A stretch of DNA of 64,000 nucleotides from Laguncularia racemosa (lineage: Eukaryota; Streptophyta; Magnoliopsida; Myrtales; Combretaceae). Position numbers and translations under genes: made by a program. Below the pieces are notes generated by a model. The model made no database searches and was not told the DNA's origin. It was given only the letters and a program-made list of their open reading frames with translations. The stretch is taken from positions 372,001 to 436,000 of the forward strand of contig JBBMOL010000290.1 in NCBI GenBank assembly GCA_037954665.1. The letters are read 5' to 3'. Every line of letters starts with the position of its first letter. The first letter of the stretch is position 1. Below are positions 45,452-56,269 of the stretch, in pieces.

Positions 45452-47368
45452 TTAAAACCCTTACCCGAACATCTAAAGTACATCTTCTTAAGAAAAAATG
45501 AGACTCTTGCTGTGATAGTCTCTAACAAACTAAGTACTTTAGAAGAAGAAAAGTTTATTCGAGTGTTGAGAGAGTATAAAGAAGCCATTGGATGGTCCAT
45601 AGCTGATATCAAAGGACTAAGCCCCTCCACATGCATGCACAAGATATTAATGGAAGATAATTGCAAACCTTCAAGAGAAGTTCAGCGCCGTTTGAACTCG
45701 CCTATGATGGAAGTAGTTAAGAAAGAGATCTTGAAACTTCTTGATGCAGGTATGATCTATCCAATTTCCGATAGCAAATGGGTAAGTCCAATTCAAGTTG
45801 TTCCAAAGAAAACAGGCTTAATTGTGATTGAAAACTCTAATGGTGAGTTAGTTCCTACGCGTGTTCAGAATGGATGGAGGGTTTGTGTTGATTATAGGAA
45901 GTTAAATGCATCAACTAGAAAAGATCACTTCCCTCTTCCTTTTCTTGATCAGATGCTTGAACGTTTGGCTAGCCATTCTCACTATTATTGTCTTGATGGT
46001 TATTCAGGTTTTCATCAAATTCCAGTGGCACCGGAAGATCAAGAGAAGACTACTTTCACATGTCCATTCGGTACTTTTGTGTATCAAAGGATGCCTTTTG
46101 GGCTCTGCAATGCCCCAGCCACATTCCAAAGGTGTATGGTTAGTATATTTTCAGATTATGTGGAGAATATCATAGAAGTTTTCATGGATGACTTCACTGT
46201 CTATGGTAACTCTTTTGATTTATGTTTGACTAACCTTACAAAAGTTCTTCAGAGATGTATAGAAAAGAATCTTGTATTGAACAATGAAAAATGTCACTTT
46301 ATGGTTGAACAGGGCCTAATTCTAGGTCATATTGTATCTTCTAGGGGACTTGAAGTCGATAAAGCTAAAATAGAATTGATTAAATCTTTACCTTACCCTA
46401 TAAGTATACAGCAAATTCGCTCTTTTCTTGGGAGTGCAGGATTCTATCGACGCTTCATCAAGGATTTTTCCAAGATTACTCAGCCCCTATGTAGATCACT
46501 GCAAAAAGAAGTGGCATTTGAGTTCGATGAGGCCTGCAAGTATGCTTTTAACACATTGAAGGATAAGTTAACTTTTGCTCCAATCATTCAACCACCTGAC
46601 TGGAACCTTCCTTTTGAAATTATGTGTGATGCGAGCAATTATGCAGTTGGAGCTGTTCTTGGCCAAAGAGTTGGAAACGCTTCTCATGTCATTTACTATG
46701 CTTCCAGAACATTGGATAGTGCTCAATGCAACTATTCCACAATGGAAAAAGAACTCTTGGCTGTTGTTTTTTCTTTAGAAAAATTTAGATCATATTTACT
46801 TGGTACTAAGGTAATTTTTTACTCTGATCATGCAACTCTCAAGTACCTGCTCGCGAAGAAGGAGGTGAAACCAAGACTTATTCGATGGATACTCTTATTA
46901 CAAGAGTTTGACCTAGAAATACACGATAGGAAAGGCTCCAAAAACTTAGTTGCTGACCACCTCAGTAGAATACTCATCAGTGAAGAGTTAACACCTCTAC
47001 AAGATGATTTTCCAGATGAGCATCTCTTTTCTATTCAAAAGACAATTCCTTGGTATGCTGATATTGTCAACTATTTGGTTACTAAGACACTACCAAGTGA
47101 TTTGTCTAGGGCTCAAAAAGATAAAATTAAAAGTGATGCTAAGTACTATGTATGGGATGATCCATATTTATGGAAACATTGTGCTGATCAAATCATTAGA
47201 AGGTGTATTTCTCAAGACGATATTCCTTCTGTCTTGCAATGTTGTCACTCATATGCATGTGGTGGACACTTTGGCCCTAAGAGGACAGCTCAAAAAGTGT
47301 TAGGGTGTGGGTTGTTTTGGCCTACCTTGTTTCGTGATTCTTATATGTTTTGCAAGTCTTGTGAATGA
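45452..47368 (+). pseudogene. Athila-B reverse transcriptase, RNase H and integrase zinc domain
   Basis: A 618-codon open stretch (45512-47368). Counting from its first Met: RT residues about 60-310 with LDGYSGFHQI (Asp162) and FMDDF (224-228), all catalytic Asp present. RNase H about 365-490 with CDAS (Asp373), KELLAV (Glu414), YSDH (Asp439) and ADHLSR (Asp482), all four acidic residues present. The integrase HHCC zinc domain (CHSYACGGHFGP ... FCKSCE) starts near 575 and is cut by TGA at 47366, probably a former CGA. As a family this copies element RNA into DNA in cytoplasmic particles. The start is not a true initiation; it continues the gag-pol frame. Confidence 0.9.
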
Positions 47369-48346
47369 TGTTAGAAAGTTAGCAACTTAGGACACAGAGA
47401 CCAAATTCCAGTTACCCTTATTCTCGCTTATGAAATATTTAATATATGGGGTATTGATTTTATGGGTCCTTTTCCTCTTTCTTTCAGTAATGTTTACATC
47501 CTTCTTGCTGTGGATTATGTCTCAAAGTGGGTGGAAGCCAAAGCGACCCGAACTAACGATGCCAAAGTTGTTGTGGATTTTGTCAAATCTCATATTTTTG
47601 CTAGGTTCGAGACACCAAAGGCTCTTATCAGTGATCGTGGCACACACTTTTGTAATAGAGTAGTGGAAACTCTGCTTAAAAAGTACAATATCACTCATTG
47701 CACTTCCACCGCATACCACCCTCAAACAAATGGATTGGTAGAGGTATCAAATCGAGAAATCAAGTCTATTCTGAAAAAAACTGTCAATCCAAGCAGGAAG
47801 GATTGGAGCATAAGACTTGAAGATGCATTGTGGGCCTATCGGACAGCTTACAAGACCTCTATAGGTATGTCTTCTTACCGTTTGATATTTGGCAAACCGT
47901 GTCACCTCCCTATGGAGTTGGAACATAGGGCGTACTGGGCTGTAAAACAATGTAACATGCAAATGGATGAGGCTGGTGAGCATAGAAAACTTCAATTACA
48001 AGAACTTGAAGAAATTCGAAGAGAAGCTTATGAGAGTACTAAAATCTACAAGGAAAAAACAAAAGATTTTCATGATCAAATGATTTCTCGAAAGAATTTT
48101 TCTGTAGGTCAAAAAGTATTACTTTATCACTCTCGATTGAAGTTGTTTTCTAGAAAACTACGCTCACAGTGGGTTGGTCCTTTTGTTATCACTAACATAT
48201 TTTCACATGGTGCAGTTGAGATCGCAAGTCTTGAAACTGGTAAGACTTTCAAAGTCAATGGTCATCGCTTGAAACCTTTTTATAAAGGATTTCAAGTGTG
48301 TAATATTGAAGAAACCAGTTTAACTTACCCCGAGTACTGCGATTAA
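47369..48346 (+). pseudogene. Athila-B integrase core and C-terminus
   Basis: Same frame as RT after two stops (TGA 47366, TAG 47372). The catalytic triad is present: Asp in WGIDFMGP (about 47456), Asp in ISDRGTHF and Glu in HPQTNGLVEVSN, with 35 residues between the last two. The C-terminal part reads LYHSRLKLFSRKLRSQWVGP and ends PEYCD at 48346. No chromodomain, as usual for Athila. Confidence 0.9.
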
Positions 48347-48354
48347 TTACCAGG

Positions 48355-48404
48355 AACGTCTAGCCAAAGACGTTAAAGAAAGGCGCTTCATGGGAGGCAA
48401 CCCA
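48355..48404 (+). other. Athila-B post-pol hairpin module
   Basis: Starts 8 nt after the pol stop. AACGTCTAGCCAAAGACGTT (48355-48374) folds as a perfect 7-bp stem with a 6-nt loop, then 30 nt ending GGGAGGCAACCCA. Matches the Athila-A module at 28479-28528 without gaps. Confidence 0.75.
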
Positions 48405-49764
48405 GACTAAAAATATATATATATTTCAATTTATTTTATTTTAGTTTTGTTTTGATTTTTTCTTTTGATTAGCTGCAGAAAGGGTACATATCATCAGATG
48501 ACACTCTCTTGTGCTTAAGGGGAGAACTCCTATCACTTTACACTTTATACCAGGGAAGTACCAGTATTCCTTTTCTCTTATTCTCTAATGTTCCTTATGT
48601 TTTTAATTCCTCTTTAATTGTGCTGAATTAGGAACAGTGCGGACACTGTTTAAACTAAGTGTAGGGGAGAGGATAATAAAATATAGAGAATAGATAATTG
48701 AGTATGACTAGCTAACATCTAAAATCATATTATACTCATACTTTGAATATTTGTCCTTAAGCATTATATGGCAAAATTTTAAGCCAAAATTTTCATGAAA
48801 TCTGGAGATTGTACTAAATGTTGTAATAGGTATCTACAAAATGTGAAATTGACTTGTTCAAGTGCTTTACTCACCTACTGTTGTGATTAGAATACTTAGT
48901 TAAAATTAAGTAGTGAAATCTTTAAGAAACAAATTTACCTTGTATTTAGCTTTAGAATTGGAATTCTAAGAGTAGGTCGAGTTCTTAAGTGAAAAATAAA
49001 CAAGTTTACTTGTAGGTTAAATTAGTTACTATATGCTCTTTGAAGTTGTTTTTGAAACAATGATAACACTTAGTGGAAGAAGTAGAAGAAACTTTCTCCT
49101 TAGTGATCCTTTATAAAAAAGGGGGGGGGGGGAAGAATCAAGCATAGCCATTACTCCAATGATTCAAGTAATTGAGTTAAAAGTATTTGAACTTGAATGT
49201 TAGAGTGAGGAAGAGTCCATAGGGGTATCTTAAAACCCGGTCACTTGAGTGACGAGCTCGGGATGCTGTCGATTCGATGAACTCACTATAACGATAAGGG
49301 CAAAAAAGGCAAAATTTCATGAAAAAGAAGCTGGCAAACACCCGTCAAAATAGATGCTTGATTAAATCAAAAGAATATGAATGTAAAGATCATTGAATGA
49401 AATAAGACTTATAATAAATAGGGAGAAAGTCTAGGGAAAGAGTAGATACCATATGCTTTTACTTTGTGTTGCAAAGATTATATACTTGCTAATATCCAAT
49501 GAAGTTTAATTGGGTGTTTTTCCTTATTGGATTAAGTATTTACTTTTGGAATAAAAGTTCTTTTGCTAAACATGAGGATTAAAGTTTGTTTTGTTTAGAT
49601 TAGCTATTGAATTTTGACTATGGTAATTTAATCATAGGAAACCAGTTTGGTTGGAGCAGTAGACATTAAAATTACAAGTCATGAATTATAAAAGAATAGA
49701 TGCTTGAAATGATGAAAAAAATTTCGTATAATCTATGACGAATTTCTCAATTGATTTGATTCAA
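48405..49764 (+). other. Athila-B 3' noncoding region
   Basis: About 1.36 kb with no ORF where many Athila relatives carry env-like or extra ORFs. Holds a G-run of about 11 (49121-49131) and the internal hairpin and PPT-like tract at 48633-48672. Confidence 0.75.
48633..48672 (+). other. Athila-B internal hairpin plus PPT-like tract
   Basis: AACAGTG-CGGA-CACTGTT (48633-48650) forms a 7-bp stem, followed by TAAACTAAGTGTAGGGGAGA. The latter copies the real tract context (GAAACTAAGTGTGGGGGA at 49783-49800) about 1.1 kb upstream of it. Confidence 0.6.
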
Positions 49765-49803
49765 TTGCTTGAGGACAAGCAAGAAACTAAGTGTGGGGGA
49801 ATT
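49765..49803 (+). other. Athila-B polypurine tract with adjacent hairpin
   Basis: TTGCTTGAGGACAAGCAA (49765-49782) has a 7-bp stem around AGGA; GTGTGGGGGAATT follows and then the 3' LTR. The tract primes plus-strand synthesis. Confidence 0.8.
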
Positions 49804-51176
49804 TAATAGAGCCATTTTATACTCAATCTTTATAGTATGAATTGTGTTAATTTATTATCGATTTTATGGAAATCATAAGGAAATGGTACTTAATTTTATT
49901 ATGATGATAAATCAGGTTTAATGGAGTCAAGAGTGCTCATTCAAGTGATTTAGAGAAGTCATCTGCAATTTGGATCAAAGTCAAGGATTTACACCGCTGG
50001 CGTACAAGAGAAGAATGCACGAACAAAATAGCTTTTTGGAAGAAACAAGGGAAGTACACGGGCGTGTATTTCTAGATGCATGGCCGTGTGTTTGGTTTGA
50101 AAAAAAAAAAACAAAAGCTTACACGGTTTAAGTACACAGCCGTATGTTTGGTTTGAAAAAAAAAAAATAGAAGCTTACATGGTTTAAATACACGGCCGTG
50201 TATAACCGTGGGTTGAGACCATGTATATAGAAAAGTTCGGCCGTTTCAGGAGATTTTTCGGTTTTCATATATATATCTCTTCATTTTCCAGAAGGAGGTA
50301 GTTCAGGAGGGAAGAAACCGAATAGGAAAAGCAAGAGACACTTGAAAACAGACACTTTTCATTTTTTTTGATTTTGTTTTACTTATGAACATGTGTGGCT
50401 GAACAATCTTCTAGCCAAAGGATCATCAATAGTTTAGTTCTTTAAGAATTGTGAGATCTAATTGATTTGTCTTTATTCTATTCTTTATTTTTAGGTATTT
50501 ATATATCTGCTGAATGTTTTGTTATTATTATCTTGTTTGATTGGTATGAATTAGAGCTCTTCTATTCCATTAGCAAGTTAATATATTGTCAATTAGAATG
50601 TCATATCCGTAATTGTTTGATAGTTCTAATCTCTGTGACACAATAACATGTTTGATTATAGAATAAATAATCAAATTCATGTTATGGAGATATATAATCT
50701 TGTTTAAATAGGTTATCTTATAATCTACTGGCATGAATCGGTGGTCTCTCTTGTTTTTAATGCTATTGATAGATTAAATCCTAAGAGCTTGTTTAGGATT
50801 GTTTAATCAATAAGAGAAGTAATCAAAGCGCTTGTTTTGATTATCAAGAAAGTAAGGAGAGATAGGTTATTAGATCTTGTTAATAACCATAACCAGTTTA
50901 TCTGTGATAAAGAATAGAAAATATTTACATCAATGATCATTTCGATGAATTAAACTATAATGATACCTTTGGTTAGGCTTTCATCATTATTAAATTTTAT
51001 TATCTGATTTCAATTTTATTTGAATTTACAAACAAAACCCCCATTCTTCTTTTTCTCTCTATTTTCTTTCTATAGAAATAAATTTAACCAATCCCTGTGG
51101 ATACGACCCTATTCACTGCTGTATACAAAAATTGTTTAGGAGTAGGTTTTAATTTTGTTGGATTCAACACCCATCA
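49804..51176 (+). repeat. Athila-B 3' LTR, 1373 bp
   Basis: Starts TAATAGAGCC (G to A at the second base) and ends CACCCATCA. Palindrome TACACGGCCGTGTA at 50189-50202. Differences from the 5' LTR are mainly transitions and A-run length, and are more frequent in the first 600 bp. Confidence 0.95.
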
Positions 51177-51181
51177 ACCCC
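51177..51181. repeat. Athila-B target-site duplication, right copy
   Basis: ACCCC directly after the LTR, identical to 41603-41607. Confidence 0.9.
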
Positions 51182-52030
51182 AAACTATAAGCTTGAGAAA
51201 TATTCAAAAAGGAATAAGAATGGGAAGAGAGTTGAGAAAGGGGAGTCCAGCTGAGTTGAAATTGAACCCATGAAACCTAAGAAGGAGAGAATGACCCCAA
51301 ACAAAGCCTCATGAAGTGAAATGTTTCAAATGCCTTAGGTATGGTCATATAGCATCTTAGTGCCTAAACAAGCTAGTCATGGTCATCAGAGGACCTGGAC
51401 CTAACACTAAAATTGAAAATGAGACTGAAGAGGAGCAAAAGGGTAATAGTTCTAAGGAGAGTGAAGAACAAATTCATGTTAGACCAAAAGGAGGAGAATT
51501 CTTAACGTTAGTAGGCTTACAAGCTCTGGACGACCAACTAAAACAAGCATCTTACCAAAGAGAGAACTTGTTTCAAACCCATTGCCTGGTGAATGGAAAA
51601 ATCTATGCTCTTTTTGTGGACAATGAAAGTTGTGCTAACATTGTCTTAGCCGATCTAGTAGGAAAAATGAAGCTTTTAACCTCCTAACATCCAAAACTAT
51701 ATGGATTCTAGTGGCTCAATGACCAAAGCATAGTATATGTCCATAAACAAGTTACAATTTCATTTAGCATTAGAGAGTATTGAAATAAGCTAGACTTTAA
51801 TGTGGTACCTATGAATGCCACCCACATAATACTTAGACAACCTTAGGAGTATGACTAACATGTCACATATGGTGACTTTCGCAACACTTACTCCTTTAAG
51901 AAAGATGGGAAGAGCTTCCTATTGCCGCTCATAAGTGTAGATGACTTGTAGAGGGACCACTTAGCCCTAGTTAAGAAAAGGAAGGGAAAGAGGAGTTTAT
52001 TTGCCACTTACTCCTTCCTTATTTTTTAAG
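51182..52030 (+). pseudogene. E3 gag 3' part, zinc knuckle and protease (broken)
   Basis: CFKCLRYGHIAS*C (about 51327-51365) is a CCHC knuckle with one stop. An open part at 51379-51687 leads to ENLFQTHCLVNGKIYALFVD and NESCANIVLADLV, a retropepsin whose D-G-S reads D-N-E. It goes on with KQVTISFSIREY, NVVPMNATHIILRQP and YGDFRNTYSFKKDGKSFLLP, typical of the chromovirus protease-RT linker. No RT follows. Confidence 0.75.
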
Positions 52031-52070
52031 GCTAAAAAGGTTAGAGTAGAGATTAACTCATTTTCAACCT

Positions 52071-52078
52071 AGGGGTGA
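52071..52078 (+). other. E3 possible polypurine tract
   Basis: AGGGGTGA directly before the 3' LTR start at 52079. Short, with one T, so weak. Confidence 0.45.
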
Positions 52079-52760
52079 TGATGAGGTCATTAATCCAACC
52101 TCTCACATCAATCATTAAGCTGATGATCAGACGTTGAGGTTCTAAGAAGAAATTAAGTTTATCAAGAAGGAGGAGATAGAAGAATGAGCTTGTGTTTGTC
52201 TAACTAGGTGGAGCTTCAGCAAGATCTCATACCTACTACTAGAGTACCTCAAACTATTAGGTCAAGGTCTTACTATGCTTGACCTTATAAAGAAAGGACA
52301 AGTTTTTTATGTTTGACACCATTGAGACCACTCTCTATTTAAGCCAACCCTACACCATGGCTTTTCTTTGAACCAACCCGGCTAAGCTACTAAGGAACTG
52401 ACTATAAAGTAAACAAAACTCTCTTAGCAGTATACTTAACCTACTTTAACCAGCCTATAGCCAATTTAAACTGATCCCAATCAATAGCTCTAATGTATGC
52501 CCAAAATGCACAATTTCATTTTCTTAGTTTAGTTATTTTACTCATTTTCCCCTATAGGCCTCCATTTAAGGTTTAATGCATTTGTACATATTTACAAAAT
52601 TACTAATAAGGTTTAGAAGTAGTATAAATGGTGACACTTGTAAAAACACAACCACCCATTATTATCATCATTAGTTCATTATTGAATAAAAGAATCCCTT
52701 TTACTTACTGCTTGTTTTGATTATTGAGTGAAGCCCTTTTCCTCCTTTAATCCTTCAGTT
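52079..52760 (+). repeat. E3 3' LTR, truncated
   Basis: Matches 39528-40212 in order. Beyond about 52760 the sequence is E4 integrase on the other strand, so the last ~240 bp of the LTR are missing. Confidence 0.7.
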
Positions 52761-52764
52761 CCTA

Positions 52765-53160
52765 AGTATTGCTCAAAGCAAATACCCTAATGTCCTATTA
52801 ACCATCTTGGTTTAGCCATTAGTTTGGGGATGGCAAAATGTATTGAAAATGAGATTGGTGCCAAATCAACACCATAATATCTTCTAGAAATAGCTCAAAA
52901 ACTTGGGTCTCGATTAGATACAATGTTCATCAAGATCCCTTGCAGTCGAATGATTTTTTACAAGAAAAGGTTAGTAATATAAAGAGCATCATTAGTTTTA
53001 TAGTAGGGAATGAAGTTTGCCATTTTGATGAACTGATCGATTATCACAAATATAGAATCCTTCCCTCTTGCTGTCCTCGACGATCTCAGCACAAAATCCA
53101 TGCTTAGGTTAGACCGCAATTGGATTGGTATAGGTAGTGGCATAAGTTAGCCAAGTTGAG
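52765..53160 (-). pseudogene. E4 integrase, N-terminal and core part (truncated)
   Basis: Minus strand 52958-53143 reads MDFVLRSSRTARGKDSIFVI and KTNDALYITNLF. Further on KIIRLQGILMNIVSNRDPSF and YGVDLAPISFSIHFAIPK follow. The first Asp is kept; the second (SDRD) is Asn. The Glu region is degenerate. The domain stops abruptly at the E3 joint; the C-terminal part and any chromodomain are absent. Confidence 0.75.
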
Positions 53161-53559
53161 CTTGGTACTTGGCTTTCCAACATATAGCAAATCTTTCAAT
53201 CACCTTGTGCACATCTCTCATCATTTTTTACCAAAAGAAATGTTCTTTGAGTAACTCATATGTTCTCTTCTCACCAAAATGATCAATTAATCCCCCACTA
53301 TGAGCTTCTTGCACCAACAGTTCTCGGACTAAATAGACTAGTATACATAATTGTCTTCCTCAAAAGAGATACCCATCTTTCATATAATATCCTTCTACCA
53401 CTCTTCCTTAGGTGCAATTAGCCACAATAGGACTGAAATGTGGGTCATGGTCATACTACTTAATGATTAACTCAAAATGTAACACCTTAGCCTATAAAGT
53501 AGTAATTAAGGTGTACCTTCACGGGAGCGCATTGGCTATCACAAGTACTCTTCCCCTTC

Positions 53560-54720
53560 TTCTACTTCACAACATAGGAGAATTCTTCCATAAATCCCAC
53601 TTTCTAAGCTTAGCACTTGGATTTAGAGGTATTTCAAAGATTCATGGTTGATGTAAATGATGAATTCCTAGGGCAAGAGATAGTGTTTCTACACCATAAG
53701 AGCTTAGATGAGAGCATAGAACTTTATTTCATATACAAAATAGTTCAGAGTAGCTGTACTAAGCTTCTCACTATGTTAAGTGATAAGTTATCCTTCTTGC
53801 ATTAACATAGCTCCAATCCTTACTCCTAATGCATCACACTCCAGCTCAACTACTTTATGAAAATCTAGGTGTACTAGCATAGGGGTTGTGGTTAGTTTCT
53901 CCTTGATCTCCTTAAAACTTCATTGAGCCTTCTTTTCTTTATTAGCATTCACATTCTTTTTTGTCAGTTTAGTGAGAGAACTATTATAGTATTGAAGTTC
54001 TAGATGAAGCATTGGTAAAAGGATACAAACTTATAAAAACTTCTCACATTGGATGCATCTTTTAGGGTTAGCTAGTCACAAATGGCTTGGATCTTCCCCT
54101 CACCAACCTTCACTCCTCCCTTTCTTATAACAAACCCTAGAAATACAACCTCATCTTGATAAAAGTATCATTTCTTCAAGTTACCAAATAGTCGTTTAGC
54201 TTGGAGAGTGGTGAAGACCTCTCTCAAGTGCTTGACATGAGTCATTAGGTCAAAACCATACACTAAGATGTTATCAATGTACACAACAACATATTTTCCA
54301 TTTAAGGCTCTTACTACATGGTTCATCAATTTCATGAATGTATTAGGTGCATTAGTTAGACCAAAGGGCATGGCCAGCCATTTGTAGAGACCATACTTCA
54401 TCTTAAATGTTGTTTTCCACTTATCTCTAGGTCTCATTCATATCTGATGATATACACTCCTTAGATCGATCTTTGAAAAGATATGAGCACCTTGGAGTTA
54501 ATACAACATGTCATTGAGCCTTGGAATAAGCCATTAGCACTTGATAATGATCTTAGTGATGGCTCAAATATTAATACAAATGTGCCAAGATCCATCTTTC
54601 TTTAGGATGAGCAAAGTAGGCACTGCATAGGAGCTTCTGCTCTCTTACACATAGCTTCGTTCAATCAACTAGTCCACTTGTTTCTTTAGTTTAGCATGTT
54701 ACTCTTGATTTATATGATAG
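53560..54720 (-). pseudogene. E4 reverse transcriptase and RNase H (broken)
   Basis: The 89-residue open part (54168-54437) reads KTTFKMKYGLYKWLAMPFGL then VRALNGKYVVVYIDNILVYG: RT, with the second catalytic Asp of Y-x-D-D changed to Asn. Near 53790-53870 VVELECDALGVRIGAMLMQE is the start of RNase H. Several stops and shifts. Confidence 0.8.
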
Positions 54721-55229
54721 GCGAGCTTATTTAGTAATGTCGCATAGGGCTATAGGTCAATGCAATAATCTATGCCATGAAAGGGGGTAGTCCTTTAGGC
54801 AGTTCCTTGAGGATTAAGTCCCTAAACTCCTTTAATAAATCTCAAATCTCTATGGGCAAAGGGACTTGATCCCTCATTTCCAACAACCTTCCTAATCAGT
54901 AGAAATAAGAGCATGCTTGGTTCTAAAGTCCATTTAAGCTCACTCCGAGACATGATAAAGGACTTCTTTTAGGCTCTATTTAATTGCGTTTAAGTATCCT
55001 CCACTTGGCCTAAGGTCATAGGTTATAACATGACCTTCTTTCCATCCTTCTAAAAAGCATATGAGTTCTTATATTCATCATATATGACCTATTGATCAAA
55101 CTACCATAAGCAACCTAGAAGTACATAAGACATACAAATGGGAAGCACATCGCTTAGAGCCTCTTCTTGGTACCAATCTATAATGGATATTGGTACTTAG
55201 ACTTGTTACATGACATGAAAGGCTTTCTT

Positions 55230-56245
55230 CTCATCAAGATAGTGTACCTTGTAGGGCCTCAAATGTTTTAAGGTTGGTAACTTTAATAGTTTAACCATGG
55301 ATACAGCAGTTATAATGGTATAACTTCCTCCATTGACAATTAATGCATATAAATGGCCTTTGACCTTACATGCAGTGTGAAAAAGGTTCTCTTGTTACTC
55401 ATCTATAGCCTCAAGTGAGAAACTTAATGCTCTCCTCAATATAATGTTCAAGAATTGTCCCTACTTAGCATATATAGCTGCATTGTCATCCTTAAGAATC
55501 TCCTCATTAAAATCCACTCCTGCCTCCTCAATCTCATCTTCACTTGCACTATCAACTTCTAATGCAACTGTCTCACCTTTCAATATCATTACCCTATGGT
55601 TTAGACATTGGCAACAACATGTTTGAATCCTAGACATTTGAAACACTTTATTTAGCTTGTCTTCCTTCCTGAGCTCTATCCTTTATCTCCATGTAGCATT
55701 TCCCTTTGTTCCATAACCTTCCCTTTTAATTTAGGCCTCCTTTCCTCTCACCTTGATAAACCCTTAGGTTGGTCATCACCTTAACTCAACCAATCTTTTA
55801 TTAATCTATACGAATTTTTAGTAGATCAGTTTGGAGCCCCATCTTTACCACTAGAGCCACAGTTCAAGCTATTGCACCCCTGACGCTCCACTCATTATGC
55901 TAACAATGTGACTTCATCCAGTGTGTTCATAAATTGTAACTCGACTACAGTTGCTATCGCATACTTTAACTTAGCCATGAACTAAGCCATAGTTTTGTCC
56001 TCAAGCTCTTCTACCTTGCATTAAATCATTAACATTTGAAACTCCTTCATGTACAAGCTCTTCTACCTTGCATTAAATCATTAACATTTGAAACTCCTTC
56101 ATGTAGTCATCAAAACATATCCCTCCTCACCTTAAAGTTTGCAGCTTCTTGAAGGCCTCCTACACAACATAATTAGGGATAAGCATTTTCTTTAAAATCC
56201 ACTTCATTTCAACCATTACTACAACTGTACTTCCACTAGCGAAGC
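55230..56245 (-). pseudogene. E4 gag remnant and protease region (broken)
   Basis: Minus strand has FDDYMKEFQMLM (gag, about 56080-56115) and a degenerate CCHC knuckle CFKCLGFKHVVAN (about 55600-55640). Gag homology begins right next to the PBS, so the leader and N-terminal half of gag are deleted. The protease is expected at 55230-55560 but no active site is recognisable. Contains an exact 52-bp tandem duplication. Confidence 0.6.
56002..56105. repeat. Perfect 52-bp tandem duplication in E4 gag
   Basis: Units 56002-56053 and 56054-56105 are identical, starting CAAGCTCTTCTACCTTGC. Identity in an otherwise decayed element means the duplication is recent, or an assembly error. Confidence 0.9.
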
Positions 56246-56249
56246 CTAT

Positions 56250-56261
56250 GCTTTGATACTA
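56250..56261 (-). other. E4 primer-binding site (initiator tRNA-Met)
   Basis: Minus strand TAGTATCAAAGC, two transitions from TGGTATCAGAGC, 8 bp inside the 5' LTR. Confidence 0.7.
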
Positions 56262-56269
56262 ATCATAGA

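Larger units (their letters stand above)
41608..51176 (+). mobile_element. Athila-B: youngest, nearly complete Athila-lineage element
   Basis: 9569 bp with LTRs of 1374 and 1373 bp that differ by only a few percent, a 5-bp ACCCC target duplication, tRNA-Asp PBS, gag, protease, RT, RNase H, integrase, and polypurine tract. No env-like ORF follows integrase. The coding frame has about nine stops, one deletion-frameshift in protease and an active-site change there, while RT, RNase H and integrase catalytic residues are all present. It sits in E3 gag. Confidence 0.95.
39528..52760 (+). mobile_element. E3: gag-protease-only Gypsy element inside E4
   Basis: Plus-strand LTR copies at 39528 to about 40445 and 52079 to about 52760 flank gag, a CCHC zinc knuckle and protease, and nothing else. 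RT, RNase H and integrase are absent: after protease the sequence goes straight to AGGGGTGA and the 3' LTR. This is the structure of a non-autonomous TR-GAG-type element, or of one that lost pol. The 3' LTR lacks its last ~240 bp. Athila-B is inserted in gag at 41608. Confidence 0.72.
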
